Origin: Oceanospirillaceae bacterium
GTDB taxonomy: Bacteria > Pseudomonadota > Gammaproteobacteria > Pseudomonadales > Balneatricaceae
Assembly (NCBI GenBank): GCA_013215375.1
Contig: JABSRB010000012.1
Location: 1-64,000 of the forward strand
DNA length: 64,000 nt
Direction: 5' to 3'
The stretch's first letter is position 1, and each line of letters starts with the position of its first letter. Shown here piece after piece: positions 40,283-49,852 of the stretch. The position numbers and the translations under genes were made by a program. A model generated the notes under the pieces. It was given only the letters and a program-made list of their open reading frames with translations, had not been told where the DNA came from and made no database searches.

Positions 40283-40766
40283 ACGACCGTTTACGCCGTT
40301 ATTTCAACTAACATTTACGCGAATAGGCTCCGAATAAAATAGTGACCTCTGTTACGAGCTTGGCTATATCATGCAATAAGCACTACTGTGATTAGAGCAG
40401 ATTGTGCTTTTCTGTATAATCTAACTCGCTACAGCACTTCCTTTTCACAAGATACTAGCCCCCTCCTCACACTCATCATCCATCTTTCACCCCCCTCTGC
40501 TAACCACTTAACTCACTGGTAAATCGAATCATTAACTCATGCTTATATAGACATAAGCATTTGATTTATATTGAATATTTAATAATTTTGAGATTATTAA
40601 TGTCTGATTTCAGCCTTGTGTTAGTCCTGTGTAGAAGAATTCAATTGGATGCATTGCTGCTGGTATTCATTGATCAAAGTAGCTATTTTTCAACTCAGCC
40701 ATCCTCTATGGCTAGACTAACCAGGGCCATTTTCATTTAATTTCTCTATATAAGTAACAAATCTAT

Positions 40767-40786
40767 AAATATCGATATTATTGGTG
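40767..40786. promoter_or_regulatory. Candidate GntR site with core TATCGATATTATT
   Basis: Core ATCGAT at 40771-40776 upstream of the FAH gene. Confidence 0.45.
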
Positions 40787-40852
40787 TTGACATAATAATA
40801 GCGATTATTTAGGATGAGCTATCGAAAATAACAAACAGAGAAGGTTACATTT

Positions 40853-41719
40853 ATGAGATTTGTGTCATTTTTACATGATGGTAAACAGCGTATTGGTTGC
40901 CCTGTCGGCGAAAGCATTGTTGACTTGTCTAAAGTAGACTCTGAGTTTCCAACAGACTTTGGTTTATTAATAGCCCAGGGACCTCAAGCTCTCTCTGAAG
41001 CCTACGCCGCCGCACAAGCAGCCAGTAGTGACGCTTACGTTGCTGTTGAAGATGTCACTTATTTACCGCTGATCACTAGGCCCTCTAAAATCATTTGCAT
41101 TGGCAGAAATTATGCGGCACACGCCAAAGAAGGCGGCGTTGAGCCTCCTTCATACCCTGAAATATTCTATCGCGGCGCCTCCTCTCTGATCGGCCACAAC
41201 CAACCAATACTTAAACCGCGGTGCTCTGACAAGTTAGATTACGAGGCGGAACTGGTGGCTATTATTGGTAAGCGTGCGCGCCATGTTGCCAGAGAAGATG
41301 GCCTAGATTACATCGCCGGTTACTCCATTTTTAACGATGGCACGCTACGTGATTACCAGCGCAAAAGTTCGCAGTGGACCATTGGTAAGAACTTTGATGA
41401 CACAGGTGCTTTTGGACCTGAGTTTGTCAGTGCCGATGAATTGCCAGAAGGCGCCAAAGGTTTAAGAATTCAATCGAGGTTGAACGGTCGGATAATGCAA
41501 GACGCCAATACTAGTGATTTCATTTTCCCAATGGACGATTTAATTGCGAAGTTAAGCGAATGTATGACCTTAGAACCTGGTGACGTAATAGTGACTGGCA
41601 CCCCAGCGGGCGTAGGTTATGTACGCACTCCAGCAGTATTCATGAAAGAGGGAGATGTCTGCGAAGTGGAGATTGAAGGTATTGGTATATTACGCAGCCC
41701 TATTCTTAACGAAGTGTAA
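40853..41719 (+). CDS. FAH-family hydrolase
   Basis: CIGRNYAAHAKEGGVEPPSYPEIFYRGASSLIGH, DYEAELVAIIGKRARHV, VIVTGTPAGVGYVRTP. Confidence 0.9.
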   Translation: MRFVSFLHDGKQRIGCPVGESIVDLSKVDSEFPTDFGLLIAQGPQALSEAYAAAQAASSDAYVAVEDVTYLPLITRPSKIICIGRNYAAHAKEGGVEPPSYPEIFYRGASSLIGHNQPILKPRCSDKLDYEAELVAIIGKRARHVAREDGLDYIAGYSIFNDGTLRDYQRKSSQWTIGKNFDDTGAFGPEFVSADELPEGAKGLRIQSRLNGRIMQDANTSDFIFPMDDLIAKLSECMTLEPGDVIVTGTPAGVGYVRTPAVFMKEGDVCEVEIEGIGILRSPILNEV

Positions 41720-41723
41720 CGTT

Positions 41724-41755
41724 CCAGAGAGTATCTTCATATAGATACTCTCTGG
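41724..41755. other. Long perfect hairpin without T-run downstream of the FAH gene
   Basis: CCAGAGAGTATCT-tcatat-AGATACTCTCTGG: 13-bp stem. Confidence 0.8.
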
Positions 41756-42054
41756 TAACAGGCCCCATTAAGGTCGTAGCTCTTCCCGATGAAGCTGTAA
41801 TAAATATTATTGATATCAGTGACTTTACTGTGTAATTTAGCGCAAACTATTGATTAGAGAACGTTTAGAAAAATATCTACTGAGCCTCTGGCTTGTATGC
41901 ATGGATGCTTTTATTTAGAGAAGGTAAGGTCATAGGAGCTTACAGTTAAGATATTTCGACGCTACTGTAAAACCCATATTTTGTATTCTGTAATTACCTT
42001 AATGTCACAGGTTCAGGATTAAGAGAGTCATGCAGGGAGGCGTGTATTTAATAG

Positions 42055-43947
42055 GTGATAAGATTGACAACTAAAAAAATAATAATTGCAATTTCTGCCG
42101 CAATCCCCATTTTGAGCATTTTATGGGCACTAGATATACCCTTACTACTAGAGATAGAAATGGCAAAAGCACAGTTTCTCGCCTGCTTATTTGGCATGGC
42201 GATCGCTTTGGTATTTTTGAAAGATATCGACAGTCCCTTCTCTAAAATACATATTCCCGCTTACGCCGCCGCACTTACATCCCTGGGCTGCTTTGCCTGG
42301 ATAGGCATTGAATACCAACGTTTCCTAATGGATTTCGCTTACTTAACCCTTGAGATGCAAATACTCGGCGCCATTGCTATCGCGCTGACATTAGAGGCGA
42401 TACGCCGCGCGACCGGTTGGATTCTACTCAGTTTGATTGGTGTATTTGTCCTCTATGCCCTATTTGGCGATGCAGTGCCCGCACCTTTAACGGGCACTAA
42501 TGTCACTGTCGAAGAACTCGCCATCTATTTAGCATTTGATCCCAATGCGCTGCTCGGTACCCCGCTTAGTGTGGTTGCCACTATCGTGATTGTGTTTATC
42601 CTCTTTGGTAAAGTATTAGTCAAAACCGGCTGCGGTGAGTTTTTCATCGATTTAGCCATGGCGGGAATGGGCCGTAAGCTCGGTGGTGCAGCCAAAATTT
42701 CGATTGTCGGCTCCGCGCTGTTTGGCTCTATTTCCGGTAGCGCTGTGTCCAACGTGGTCACCACCGGGGTGATGACCATTCCATTAATGCGTCGCTCTGG
42801 CTATAACAAGAGCCAGGCGGGTGCCATTGAAGCTATCGCCTCTACCGGTGGTCAACTGATGCCGCCTATCATGGGTGCCGCTGCCTTTTTAATGGCCCAG
42901 TCACTGGAAATACCCTATTCGCAAGTGGTCTTAGCCGCATTGATACCCGCACTTTTGTATTACATCTCCGTGTTTATTCAAGTGGACTTGATCGCCGCAC
43001 GGGATGACATTGCAGCGGTTGACGCCGAATATCGCAGTGTTGCTGAAGTGATGAAAGAGGGCTGGCACTTTTTACTGCCCTTCGCGATTTTACTGTTTGC
43101 CATGTTTGAGCTAAACGTGTCAGCGGCAATGGCGGCACTCTATGGTACTGCCGCTATCATTGTCGGTGGATTCCTGCGCAGCTATCGAGGTCACCAGCTA
43201 ACCATCAAAGGCTTATTAAACACCTTGCCCGATACCGGAAGATCAGTGATGGAACTGATCATGATTGTCGGTGGTGCGGGTTTAGTGATAGGTTTACTGA
43301 ACGTATCCTCCGGCGGTTTTGCATTGACCTTAGCCCTAGTAGAACTAGGTAACTCCAGCTTGGCGATACTATTAATGGTCTCCGCCGGTGTCTGTATTTT
43401 GCTGGGTATGGGCATGCCTACCTCAGGCGTCTATGTGTTATTGGCAGCACTGGTCGGCCCCTCTTTGATAGAGACGGGCATTGAGCCTCTCGCGGCGCAT
43501 ATGTTCATACTCTACTTCGGTATGATGTCGATGATCACCCCGCCGATTGCACTGGCCGCCTTCGCTGCCGCGACTATCAGCGGTGGACGCCCGATGCACA
43601 CTGGTATGGAGGCAATGCGCTTGGGCTGGGTGGCCTATGTTATTCCGATGCTGTTTATCTTCTCTCCGGCGCTGCTGATGCAAGGCAGCTTCGTCGAAAT
43701 TGCCATCGCCTTTATTATCACGGTGGTCGGAGTCTATTTTATATCAGTCTCCATTGTCGGCTACTTCCGCCAAAAACTCAGCGCGATCATTCGCTGGTCG
43801 CTATTGATAGCGGGTGTGTTTGCCATGTTACCAAATTCAATACTCGATCTTAGTTACGCTCCTATGGCGCTGGCTGTAGTGACCGGTGGCGCGCTGCTTT
43901 TTGTCTTGAGCCGCAAAGCTCAATACGCAGGTGCTAATTGTTCATAA
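42055..43947 (+). CDS. TRAP transporter fused permease (4TM/12TM), TAXI-type system
   Basis: 630 aa; GKVLVKTGCGEFFIDLAMAGMGRKLGGAAKISIVGSALFGSISGSAVSNVVTTGVMTIPLM, EAIASTGGQLMPPIMGAAAFLMA. GTG start. Confidence 0.94.
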   Translation: MIRLTTKKIIIAISAAIPILSILWALDIPLLLEIEMAKAQFLACLFGMAIALVFLKDIDSPFSKIHIPAYAAALTSLGCFAWIGIEYQRFLMDFAYLTLEMQILGAIAIALTLEAIRRATGWILLSLIGVFVLYALFGDAVPAPLTGTNVTVEELAIYLAFDPNALLGTPLSVVATIVIVFILFGKVLVKTGCGEFFIDLAMAGMGRKLGGAAKISIVGSALFGSISGSAVSNVVTTGVMTIPLMRRSGYNKSQAGAIEAIASTGGQLMPPIMGAAAFLMAQSLEIPYSQVVLAALIPALLYYISVFIQVDLIAARDDIAAVDAEYRSVAEVMKEGWHFLLPFAILLFAMFELNVSAAMAALYGTAAIIVGGFLRSYRGHQLTIKGLLNTLPDTGRSVMELIMIVGGAGLVIGLLNVSSGGFALTLALVELGNSSLAILLMVSAGVCILLGMGMPTSGVYVLLAALVGPSLIETGIEPLAAHMFILYFGMMSMITPPIALAAFAAATISGGRPMHTGMEAMRLGWVAYVIPMLFIFSPALLMQGSFVEIAIAFIITVVGVYFISVSIVGYFRQKLSAIIRWSLLIAGVFAMLPNSILDLSYAPMALAVVTGGALLFVLSRKAQYAGANCS

Positions 43948-43997
43948 GTTAAATACTAAAAAATCACCATAAAATAATATAATAAAAGAGGTTAGGT

Positions 43998-44963
43998 ATG
44001 AAAAAAATAACGACATTATCAGCCATAGTGACATTGGGTCTTACTCTATGTGGTCAACTTCAAGCAGAGACATTAACCGTGGGAACCAACCCACAGGGGT
44101 CTCTTTTTTACTCGATGGGCACCGCACTTTCTAAAGTCATGGTAAAAGAGACAGATAAGCAATACAGAGTCTCTCCTTACGCGGGGTCCTCCACTTATAT
44201 CCCGATGATTAACGCCGGACGTTTAGCCTTTGGCTTTGCCAATGGTGGCGAGGCTGCATTTGCCCACCAGGGCATCAAGAATTTTGACCAGCGCCCCAAC
44301 GGCAATTTACGTTTGGTGGGAGTGGCTATTTCGACCCAGACATCCTTTGCTGTTGCGACGGATTCTGAGATCAAAAGCATCGCAGATCTAAAGGGCAAAC
44401 GTTTGGGCTCTGGTTATAATTCTGGACGCACCTTTCACTACTATTCCAACGCCGCACTATCGACCAGTGGAATGAGCATCGATGATGTAAAGAAAGTCCC
44501 AGTACCTAATTTTGTCAAGGCGATTGGTGCGCTTGCTGAAGGCCGAATTGACGCAGCGCTGGTTCCGATGAACGTCGGTGTGGGCAAAAAAGCGATGGCG
44601 ACTATGGATAACGGCTGGCGCTACTTGAGCTTGGATAATTCTGAGCAAGCACAACAGTTAGTTAACGAAAATTTGCCATCGGCTAGAATCGTCAGCGTCT
44701 CACCAAGCGACAATAAAACCGGGGTTAAAGAAGATCCAACGCATATGATCGAAGTCGATTTTTACGTGATTACCGGCGCCCATATATCCGACGACACTGT
44801 TTATGAGTTAGTTAAATCGATGGTGGCTCACAAAGAATCACTGGGTAAAGCATTCGGTGCATTCAAGCGCTTCGACCCCAAAAAAATGGCGCAGTCTAAC
44901 CCTGTTCCCTTCCATCCAGGTGCTATTAGGGCCTATAAAGAAATGGGTATCTGGTCCAGTTAA
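43998..44963 (+). CDS. TAXI-family TRAP substrate-binding protein
   Basis: Signal peptide; LTVGTNPQGSLFYSMGTALSKVMVKETDKQYRVSPYAGSSTYIPMINAGRLAFGFAN. Confidence 0.93.
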   Translation: MKKITTLSAIVTLGLTLCGQLQAETLTVGTNPQGSLFYSMGTALSKVMVKETDKQYRVSPYAGSSTYIPMINAGRLAFGFANGGEAAFAHQGIKNFDQRPNGNLRLVGVAISTQTSFAVATDSEIKSIADLKGKRLGSGYNSGRTFHYYSNAALSTSGMSIDDVKKVPVPNFVKAIGALAEGRIDAALVPMNVGVGKKAMATMDNGWRYLSLDNSEQAQQLVNENLPSARIVSVSPSDNKTGVKEDPTHMIEVDFYVITGAHISDDTVYELVKSMVAHKESLGKAFGAFKRFDPKKMAQSNPVPFHPGAIRAYKEMGIWSS

Positions 44964-45004
44964 TGTAACCAATTCAAGTACAAGCAAAATTTTAATCGTA
45001 GAGA

Positions 45005-45052
45005 GTTAGTCGTTAGTCGTTAGTCGTTAGTCGTTAGTCGTTAGTCGTTAGT
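45005..45052. repeat. Tandem heptanucleotide repeat (GTTAGTC) x ~6.9
   Basis: Read directly: six perfect GTTAGTC units plus GTTAGT. Confidence 0.97.
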
Positions 45053-45075
45053 ATTTTAAACAACGACTAACGACT
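45036..45075. terminator. Hairpin between the 3' end of the heptamer array and its reverse complement; possible bidirectional terminator
   Basis: AGTCGTTAGTCGTT (45036-45049) pairs with AACGACTAACGACT (45062-45075): 14-bp perfect stem between convergent genes. Confidence 0.6.
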
Positions 45076-45095
45076 GTTAACCTCCTGCTTTTATT

Positions 45096-45584
45096 TTACA
45101 GTCCCGCCTCTGACCAGTTATCGGCAGGAAACTCTGGATGAGAGTTCAAATTAACCGCTTTGATCGCCTCTATCGCAGCGAATTCATCTTTATCAGAAGC
45201 ATCACCGCTAATCCCTACCGCGCCTATGACTTCACCACCTTCACAGATCAGTACTCCGCCGGGTACCGGCACAAAACGTCCTTGTGATGCCGCCCCAAGC
45301 GCCGCTTGAAATGCCACTCGCTCGGCTAGACGGTCTCTGATCGTTCTACTGGAAATACCCATGCCTAGAGCCCCCCAAGCTTTGCCTGTGGCAATATCGA
45401 CACGCATGATGCCCGCACCATCTTCACGCTTAAACGCCACTAAATGGCCACCCGCATCTAATACAGATACAGCCAGTGGCAACAGCTGATGTTGGCGAGC
45501 GATGCGTATGGCATGATCGACAATTGCCGCTGCATTTTCCAGAGACAAGCTAACCTTCAAGTGTTTAACATAATAATCTGACAT
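45096..45584 (-). CDS. HbpS/GlcG-family heme-binding-like protein
   Basis: LSLENAAAIVDHAIRIARQHQLLPLAVSVLDAGGHLVAFKREDGAG, GGVLICEGGEVIGAVGISGDASDKDE. Confidence 0.9.
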   Translation of the reverse strand: MSDYYVKHLKVSLSLENAAAIVDHAIRIARQHQLLPLAVSVLDAGGHLVAFKREDGAGIMRVDIATGKAWGALGMGISSRTIRDRLAERVAFQAALGAASQGRFVPVPGGVLICEGGEVIGAVGISGDASDKDEFAAIEAIKAVNLNSHPEFPADNWSEAGL

Positions 45585-45729
45585 TCTGGTTCCTCTTTAA
45601 TCACAGTCGATAAAAACACAATAAACACAATAATCGGCATCTGGATAGCTATTAAGTATTACTTAATACAAACAGGGTCCGGTATAGATTATTAAAAACT
45701 ATTTTAAATTAATTATTGAATACTCACAC

Positions 45730-45749
45730 TAAATTATCGATTTTATTTG
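45730..45749. promoter_or_regulatory. Candidate GntR site with core TATCGATTTTATT
   Basis: Core ATCGAT at 45736-45741 upstream of matA. Confidence 0.45.
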
Positions 45750-45826
45750 TTTAAATACAAAAAAATATATAATATTTGATTTCTATTTCTACCCCCTCAA
45801 TTATATATATTGGAAGGAGTATAGCG

Positions 45827-47137
45827 ATGAGCATTGGATTACTCAGTGAATTGCTTTCGAGAGTCGCCGTGATCGGGCGCAACTTAGATGCCGCTAGAAA
45901 ACAACCCGAAAAATCTCTCCTCACTTTATGTCAAGAGATACTGGACAGCCGTGGGGAAGCCACTGGGCTGGCTCATTGCCAAGAAGTTCTGCAACGATAT
46001 TCTACATTGAGCGACAACCAAAAAATTGAATTTTTTGTATCGCTACTCAACGAGTTCGGTGCGGACAAGCAGGCTTTAGCTAAAGCGGTTAAAGCTTGGC
46101 AAGAAAAGCCAGACGAAATCACAGCACGGGCACTGCACTTTATCGGTGAGCCTGTCAGCCAGAATTTATTGCGACGCATAAACCAGGTACCCAAGGCTAC
46201 CCTGGCGCTCGTCAACATGCGCGCAGATCTACTCAAATATACTGCCGATTCCCCTGAGCTAAAAAGTTTGGACTGTGATTTCTCACATCTGTTTAGCTCT
46301 TGGTTCAATCGCGGTTTTCTCGAGCTTAAACATATCGACTGGGAGACCCCCGCGGCTATTCTAGAGAAGATTATCGCTTATGAAGCGGTACACGAAATAG
46401 GCAGTTGGGACTCGCTGCGCCAACGTGTCGCCTCTTGCGACAGAAGGCTCTACGGCTATTTTCATCCGGCACTGGGCATAGAGCCATTAATTTTTGTTGA
46501 AGTAGCCCTGACCGATCACACCCCTAGGGATATCAAGTCAATACTGGCCAATGATCGTACGCAACTACCCGCAGAGCAGGCCAATACCGCGGTATTTTAC
46601 TCTATATCAAACTGCCAAAAGGGTCTAAAAGGCATCTCTTTTGGTAATTTCTTGATCAAACAAGTGGTGGAGAATCTGCGCCATGAATTCCCTAATCTAG
46701 ACACTTTTGTCACCTTATCCCCAGTACCTGGATTTAGAAAATGGGCAAAAAAGCAGAGCACCGCAGAGAACTCTACGCTGAGTGATGCCCAAATCAACTT
46801 GGTTGAAGATCTTGAGCAGGCCGAAGATACCCAGGCGCTACTAGCTCTGACCCACCACAACAAACAACTATTAAAGCTCATTGCACAGTATTTAGTTGTG
46901 TCTCGCTCAGCTAAAGGTGGCGCTAGCGATCCGGTATCGCGCTTCCACTTAGGTAACGGCGCCAGATTGGAAAATATTCACCTGCAAGGTGATAATTCCG
47001 ATAACGGTCTAAACAATGCCTGGGGCTGCATGGTCAACTATCAATACAAGGTCAAAGATATTGAGAAAAATCATGAAGCTTACATCAACAACGACGTCAT
47101 CATTGCCTCGAATAAGGTGATGGGACTGCTTAAATAA
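45827..47137 (+). CDS. matA: Malonyl-CoA decarboxylase
   Basis: ORF opens at 45776, but ATG 45827 has SD GGAAGGAG. MCD motifs ELKHIDWETPAAILEKIIAYEAVHEI, RRLYGYFHPALGIEPLIFVEVALT, FYSISNCQKGLKGISFGNFLIKQVV, FHLGNGARLENIH. Confidence 0.94.
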   Translation: MSIGLLSELLSRVAVIGRNLDAARKQPEKSLLTLCQEILDSRGEATGLAHCQEVLQRYSTLSDNQKIEFFVSLLNEFGADKQALAKAVKAWQEKPDEITARALHFIGEPVSQNLLRRINQVPKATLALVNMRADLLKYTADSPELKSLDCDFSHLFSSWFNRGFLELKHIDWETPAAILEKIIAYEAVHEIGSWDSLRQRVASCDRRLYGYFHPALGIEPLIFVEVALTDHTPRDIKSILANDRTQLPAEQANTAVFYSISNCQKGLKGISFGNFLIKQVVENLRHEFPNLDTFVTLSPVPGFRKWAKKQSTAENSTLSDAQINLVEDLEQAEDTQALLALTHHNKQLLKLIAQYLVVSRSAKGGASDPVSRFHLGNGARLENIHLQGDNSDNGLNNAWGCMVNYQYKVKDIEKNHEAYINNDVIIASNKVMGLLK

Positions 47138-47141
47138 CAAC

Positions 47142-48674
47142 GTGAGGACAGACCAGATGTACCAAGGAAATTATTTAGCACAGCATTTAGCCGCGGCATC
47201 TATCGATCGTGGCGAGCGTATTTTTGCACACTTGGAAAACGGCACAGACCTTTCCTATGCTGATTTTTTTAATGGCGCACAGCAATATGCTAATTTGTTA
47301 ATTGCGCTAGGTGTAACGCCAAACGACCGAGTCGCCGTACAAGTTGATAAATGCATCGAAGTACTACAGCTCTACATCGGCACTGTACTCGCAGGCGGAG
47401 TTTTTTTACCGTTAAATACCGCCTATACCCCTAGTGAAATCAGCTATTTTTTAGAAGATGCCCAACCGCGCGTATTTATCTGTGCGGATGCTAGTGCTCA
47501 GCTATTAAAACCTGTCGCAGATGCCGCAGCAGTTAATGTGCTTGAAACCCTAAATGCCGATGGCAGCGGTAGCTTTGCCACTTTAGCCCAAATCCAAGCG
47601 GTCGCCTTTGAGGCTGTCCCGCGTTCGGCAGACGATCTAGCCGCTATTTTATATACTTCGGGAACCACCGGCCGCTCCAAGGGTGCAATGTTATCCCATC
47701 GCAACTTGTGGTCTAATTCCAGCACACTACGTGACACTTGGCACTTCACTCCACAAGACAAGCTGATACACGCCCTACCCATATTCCATACTCACGGCTT
47801 GTTTGTAGCGATCAACGTCACTCTCGCCACGGGCTCATCACTGATCTTTATGCAGGGATTTAATATCGACGACATCATCACTGCCATGCCTAAAGCCACG
47901 GTATTAATGGGTGTCCCGACATTTTATGTGCGACTATTAAAGCATACGCAGATAGAGGCCGATTTCGTGAAGAAGATGCGGCTATTTATATCGGGCTCCG
48001 CCCCGCTACTCGCCGAGACCCACCAGAGTTGGTCCAAGGCAACCGGCCATGACATTCTTGAGCGTTACGGCATGACAGAAACCAATATGAATACTTCTAA
48101 CCCTTATCACGCCCAGCGTTGCCCAGGAACCGTTGGCCTACCATTGCCCGGTGTTGAAGTACGAGTATGCGATGCGCAGACCCAACAGTTACTTGCACCT
48201 AATAGCATTGGCTCTATTGAAGTGCGCGGCCCCAATGTTTTTTCCGGTTATTGGAATATGCCCGATAAAACCAAACAAGAGTTACGTGATAACGGCTTCT
48301 TTATCACCGGTGACTTAGGCATTATTGACGATAAAGGTTACATCAGCATCATCGGTCGCTCAAAAGATCTGATTATCACTGGTGGCTATAACGTCTATCC
48401 CAAAGAAATTGAAATATTAATTGATGATATAGCAGGAGTGCTCGAGTCTGCCGTGATTGGTCTTGCCCATGCTGATTTCGGAGAGTCGGTTTGTGCCGTT
48501 ATTGTTCGCCAAGGCGATAATGCAATAAGTGCTGATGATATTAAACATACACTGAGTGGTCATTTAGCAAAATACAAACAGCCTAAACAAATATTTTTTG
48601 TCGATGAACTACCCCGAAATGCCATGGGTAAAGTGCAAAAGAACAGCCTGCGCGAAAGTTTCGATAAACAGTAA
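47142..48674 (+). CDS. matB: Malonyl-CoA synthetase (acyl-CoA synthetase family)
   Basis: AMP-binding motif LAAILYTSGTTGRSKGAMLSHRNL, ERYGMTETNMNTSNPY, GSIEVRGPNVFSGYW, GRSKDLIITGGYNVYPKEIE; adjacent to matA. Confidence 0.9.
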   Translation: MRTDQMYQGNYLAQHLAAASIDRGERIFAHLENGTDLSYADFFNGAQQYANLLIALGVTPNDRVAVQVDKCIEVLQLYIGTVLAGGVFLPLNTAYTPSEISYFLEDAQPRVFICADASAQLLKPVADAAAVNVLETLNADGSGSFATLAQIQAVAFEAVPRSADDLAAILYTSGTTGRSKGAMLSHRNLWSNSSTLRDTWHFTPQDKLIHALPIFHTHGLFVAINVTLATGSSLIFMQGFNIDDIITAMPKATVLMGVPTFYVRLLKHTQIEADFVKKMRLFISGSAPLLAETHQSWSKATGHDILERYGMTETNMNTSNPYHAQRCPGTVGLPLPGVEVRVCDAQTQQLLAPNSIGSIEVRGPNVFSGYWNMPDKTKQELRDNGFFITGDLGIIDDKGYISIIGRSKDLIITGGYNVYPKEIEILIDDIAGVLESAVIGLAHADFGESVCAVIVRQGDNAISADDIKHTLSGHLAKYKQPKQIFFVDELPRNAMGKVQKNSLRESFDKQ

Positions 48675-49038
48675 CAAGTCCCACTTTTTTATAACCATCC
48701 CAGCGAAAGGCTTAGATGGTTATAAGAGTCACTCCATTGTAGGTTCTCTACAACAATTACAGCGTTATCTTTATTCTATTCCCAAATGAAAATCATTGTG
48801 ATATTGCTGGGTCCCAGTGGCTAAAATCCATTTAAAGTATGGAAAAGTAATATATAATTTAAGCTTAAGTAACGACTGTCTCTAATTACAATTTTGATCC
48901 TTAAATATTTTTATAGTAACCTGTCTCTAAACAAATCAAGCAATGCATCTTGGTCATCTCATTATAGAGAATTTCATTATTATCATTTTAAATAGAGCAG
49001 ATAATGATGCTGGCCTTATATTCAACATGGAAGTTTAC

Positions 49039-49818
49039 ATGAATAGACTCTTATTACGGTGCTTCATAACCGCTAAAAGTTACTTGATAATTATCTGCTT
49101 GTTACTGTTTTCTAGTTTAAGCTATGCAGGTAACTGCATGAGTTTTAGGGTGATTAAAAATGCCCCTATCGGCTATCTAAATGACCAAGGAGTACCAACA
49201 GGTACCCACTGGGACTACCTACAGGCGATTTCCGAGCGTTCAGGATTATGCATAAATCTAAAGCTATTGCCTTACGCGCGTCTTTGGAGAAGCTTAGAAA
49301 CAGGTACTATTGATGGTGCTATTATCTTTCGCTCAGATGATCGCCAACACATTGTTAATTACGTTTCTAAGATTCGCAGCCTTAAAACAGTGGTGATACC
49401 AAGCAACAACGTCAAATTAACAGATTATCGTGATTTAACTAAGATTATCATCGGTAAAACCCGCGGCACCCGTCTCAATGATACTTTTGACATGGACAAA
49501 AACCTCAATGTCATATCACTCAATGGCTATAAACAGGCCGCAGGTATGCTTGGTGCGGGCAGACTCGATGCGATTGCCGGTAGCGGTGTCGTGTTGACCT
49601 ACCAATTAAATCTATATGGGGGGATTGAAAACGTAAATATCGCTGGCCGTCTAGTTTTAGGGTCCAGAGAGCAGTGGCTGCAGCTTTCCAAAACGTCGCC
49701 ACATCAAGATAAAATTCCACTGCTGCAACAGGCTATTACAGAGCTAAGCGAAGAAGGAGTCTTTGATAAAATAATGGATAAACATTACGGTGATAGCTGG
49801 AGAATTGTTAATCAATAA
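49039..49818 (+). CDS. Periplasmic solute-binding protein, family 3-like
   Basis: Signal peptide after likely start M33 of the ORF (MNRLLLRCFITAKSYLIIICLLLFSSLSYAG); ISERSGLCINLKLLPYARLWRSLETGTIDGAIIF. Confidence 0.82.
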   Translation: MNRLLLRCFITAKSYLIIICLLLFSSLSYAGNCMSFRVIKNAPIGYLNDQGVPTGTHWDYLQAISERSGLCINLKLLPYARLWRSLETGTIDGAIIFRSDDRQHIVNYVSKIRSLKTVVIPSNNVKLTDYRDLTKIIIGKTRGTRLNDTFDMDKNLNVISLNGYKQAAGMLGAGRLDAIAGSGVVLTYQLNLYGGIENVNIAGRLVLGSREQWLQLSKTSPHQDKIPLLQQAITELSEEGVFDKIMDKHYGDSWRIVNQ

Positions 49819-49852
49819 GTCCATTAATCACCCCAAGACGCACCCTTCTTCT

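Noticed and set aside
45973-46308. 111-aa ORF antisense to matA
   Set aside because: Shadow ORF; matA coding is unambiguous.
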